This document shows positions 6,309-6,865 of a DNA stretch of 6,865 nucleotides, piece after piece. Under the pieces are notes generated by a model that did not search any database, had not been told where the DNA came from, and saw only the letters and a program-made list of their open reading frames with translations. Each line of letters opens with the position of its first letter. The stretch's first letter is position 1. Source of the stretch: CAYXVF01 sp964468125 (lineage in GTDB: Bacteria; Myxococcota; XYA12-FULL-58-9; CAYXVF01); NCBI GenBank assembly GCA_964468125.1, contig CAYXVF010000181.1:1-6865 (forward strand), given 5' to 3'. The position numbers and the translations under genes were made by a program.

Positions 6309-6865
6309 ATGAACACGGTGAATCGCCTGCGCGCGCGCCTCGACGAGAGGCCGTGGTTGCGCCTCGCGCTCGAAGCCCTCGTGGTCTACATTGCGGCGTT
6401 CCTCGTGTTTCATTGGCGCCAGTTCCTCACCCCCAACATTCCGGGGACCGACGGCTACTACCACATCAAAATCGCATGGATTTATGCGACCGAAGGCATT
6501 CCGAGAGATGGTTTTCCCTGGGCGCAGTTTTCCATCTGGCGCGACCATTTCTACGACAAAGAGTTCGGCTTTCACGTCCTGCTGATCCCCTTCACCTTTG
6601 GCGATCTCGCGTACGGTGCCAAGCTCGCCTCCGTCGTCTACGGCGCGCTCGTTTACCCGAGCTTCTACCTGATTCTGCGGCTCCAAAAAGTTCGCCACGC
6701 CTGGTTCTGGACCCTGATGTTCTTCGCCGCTGGAGGCTACTTCGGCTATCGCATCAACGTTCCGCGCCCGCAGATCCTCTCGATGACCATCGCGCTGTGG
6801 GCCGCCTACGTCGTGTTCATCCGGTCTTGGAAAGGCGCGCTCGTCGTCGGCGTGATCTACGCCCT
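6309..6865 (+). CDS. GT-C-like polytopic membrane protein, N-terminal part (runs off the window)
   Basis: Reading from the ATG at 6309, the frame stays open for 185 codons to the window edge, so the C-terminus is missing. A short basic N-terminus (residues 1-18) is followed by a membrane helix at about 19-37. A probable external loop then holds TDGYYHIK (47-54), then IWRDHFYDKEFGFHVLLIPF (76-95). Further hydrophobic stretches lie at about 100-123, 131-147, 156-172 and 176 onward. The early acidic DGYYH motif after the first helix resembles the catalytic-loop layout of GT-C enzymes such as STT3/AglB oligosaccharyltransferases and PMT-like mannosyltransferases, which take sugars from lipid carriers on the outer face of the membrane. 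I do not recognise a characterised member. Its place 16 nt behind a polyprenyl-phosphate-type GT2 supports that role, but this is inference; it could be another multi-spanning protein. Confidence 0.8.
   Translation, partial: MNTVNRLRARLDERPWLRLALEALVVYIAAFLVFHWRQFLTPNIPGTDGYYHIKIAWIYATEGIPRDGFPWAQFSIWRDHFYDKEFGFHVLLIPFTFGDLAYGAKLASVVYGALVYPSFYLILRLQKVRHAWFWTLMFFAAGGYFGYRINVPRPQILSMTIALWAAYVVFIRSWKGALVVGVIYA

Noticed and set aside
4685..6316. Long minus-strand open frame of 543 codons opposite pntB and the glycosyltransferase
   Set aside because: It spans two well-recognised plus-strand genes, and its translation is rich in Arg, His, Asp and Val with no recognisable domain. High-GC genes often leave such open antisense frames.

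Overview
The window looks like a GC-rich bacterial chromosome (roughly 60-65% GC by eye, with strong G/C preference at third codon positions). The gene set suggests a Proteobacteria-, Myxococcota- or Desulfobacterota-like lineage, possibly from an uncultured genome. That is inference from composition and protein style; nothing here fixes the taxon. All confident genes lie on the + strand, tightly packed, and no mobile element, CRISPR array, tRNA or rRNA is visible.

Layout. (1) Positions 1-139 are a leader without a confident gene; a faint codon-like signal on the minus strand could be the edge of a divergent gene. (2) An AMP-forming, FadD-like acyl-CoA synthetase (146-1678) overlaps uracil phosphoribosyltransferase upp (1671-2300) by 8 nt, so the two are probably co-transcribed. 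(3) A 149-nt intergenic region (2301-2449) carries a perfect 7-bp inverted repeat, a 6-bp hairpin and a short direct repeat, and is the most likely control region in the window. (4) A three-gene proton-translocating NAD(P) transhydrogenase operon follows: pntAA (2450-3604), pntAB (3601-3888) and pntB (3890-5356). It has the split-alpha arrangement known from Rhodospirillum rubrum. (5) Six nucleotides after pntB comes a family-2 glycosyltransferase of the polyprenyl-phosphate type with two C-terminal membrane helices (5363-6292). After a further 16 nt comes a polytopic membrane protein (6309 to the window end, truncated) that resembles the GT-C fold class.

How the genes work together. PntAA binds NAD(H), PntAB and PntB form the membrane proton channel, and the PntB C-terminus binds NADP(H). 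The complex uses the proton motive force to make NADPH. The downstream pair may form a lipid-linked sugar module: the GT2 enzyme would load a sugar onto a polyprenyl phosphate on the cytoplasmic face, and the GT-C-like protein would use it on the outer face. Its position behind pntB suggests read-through transcription rather than a shared pathway. The acyl-CoA synthetase and upp belong to unrelated pathways.

I do not see a previously undescribed system. The points most worth a second look are the absence of the usual proton-channel histidine from the transhydrogenase membrane domain, the inverted repeat upstream of pntAA, and the poorly characterised GT-C-like protein at the right edge.
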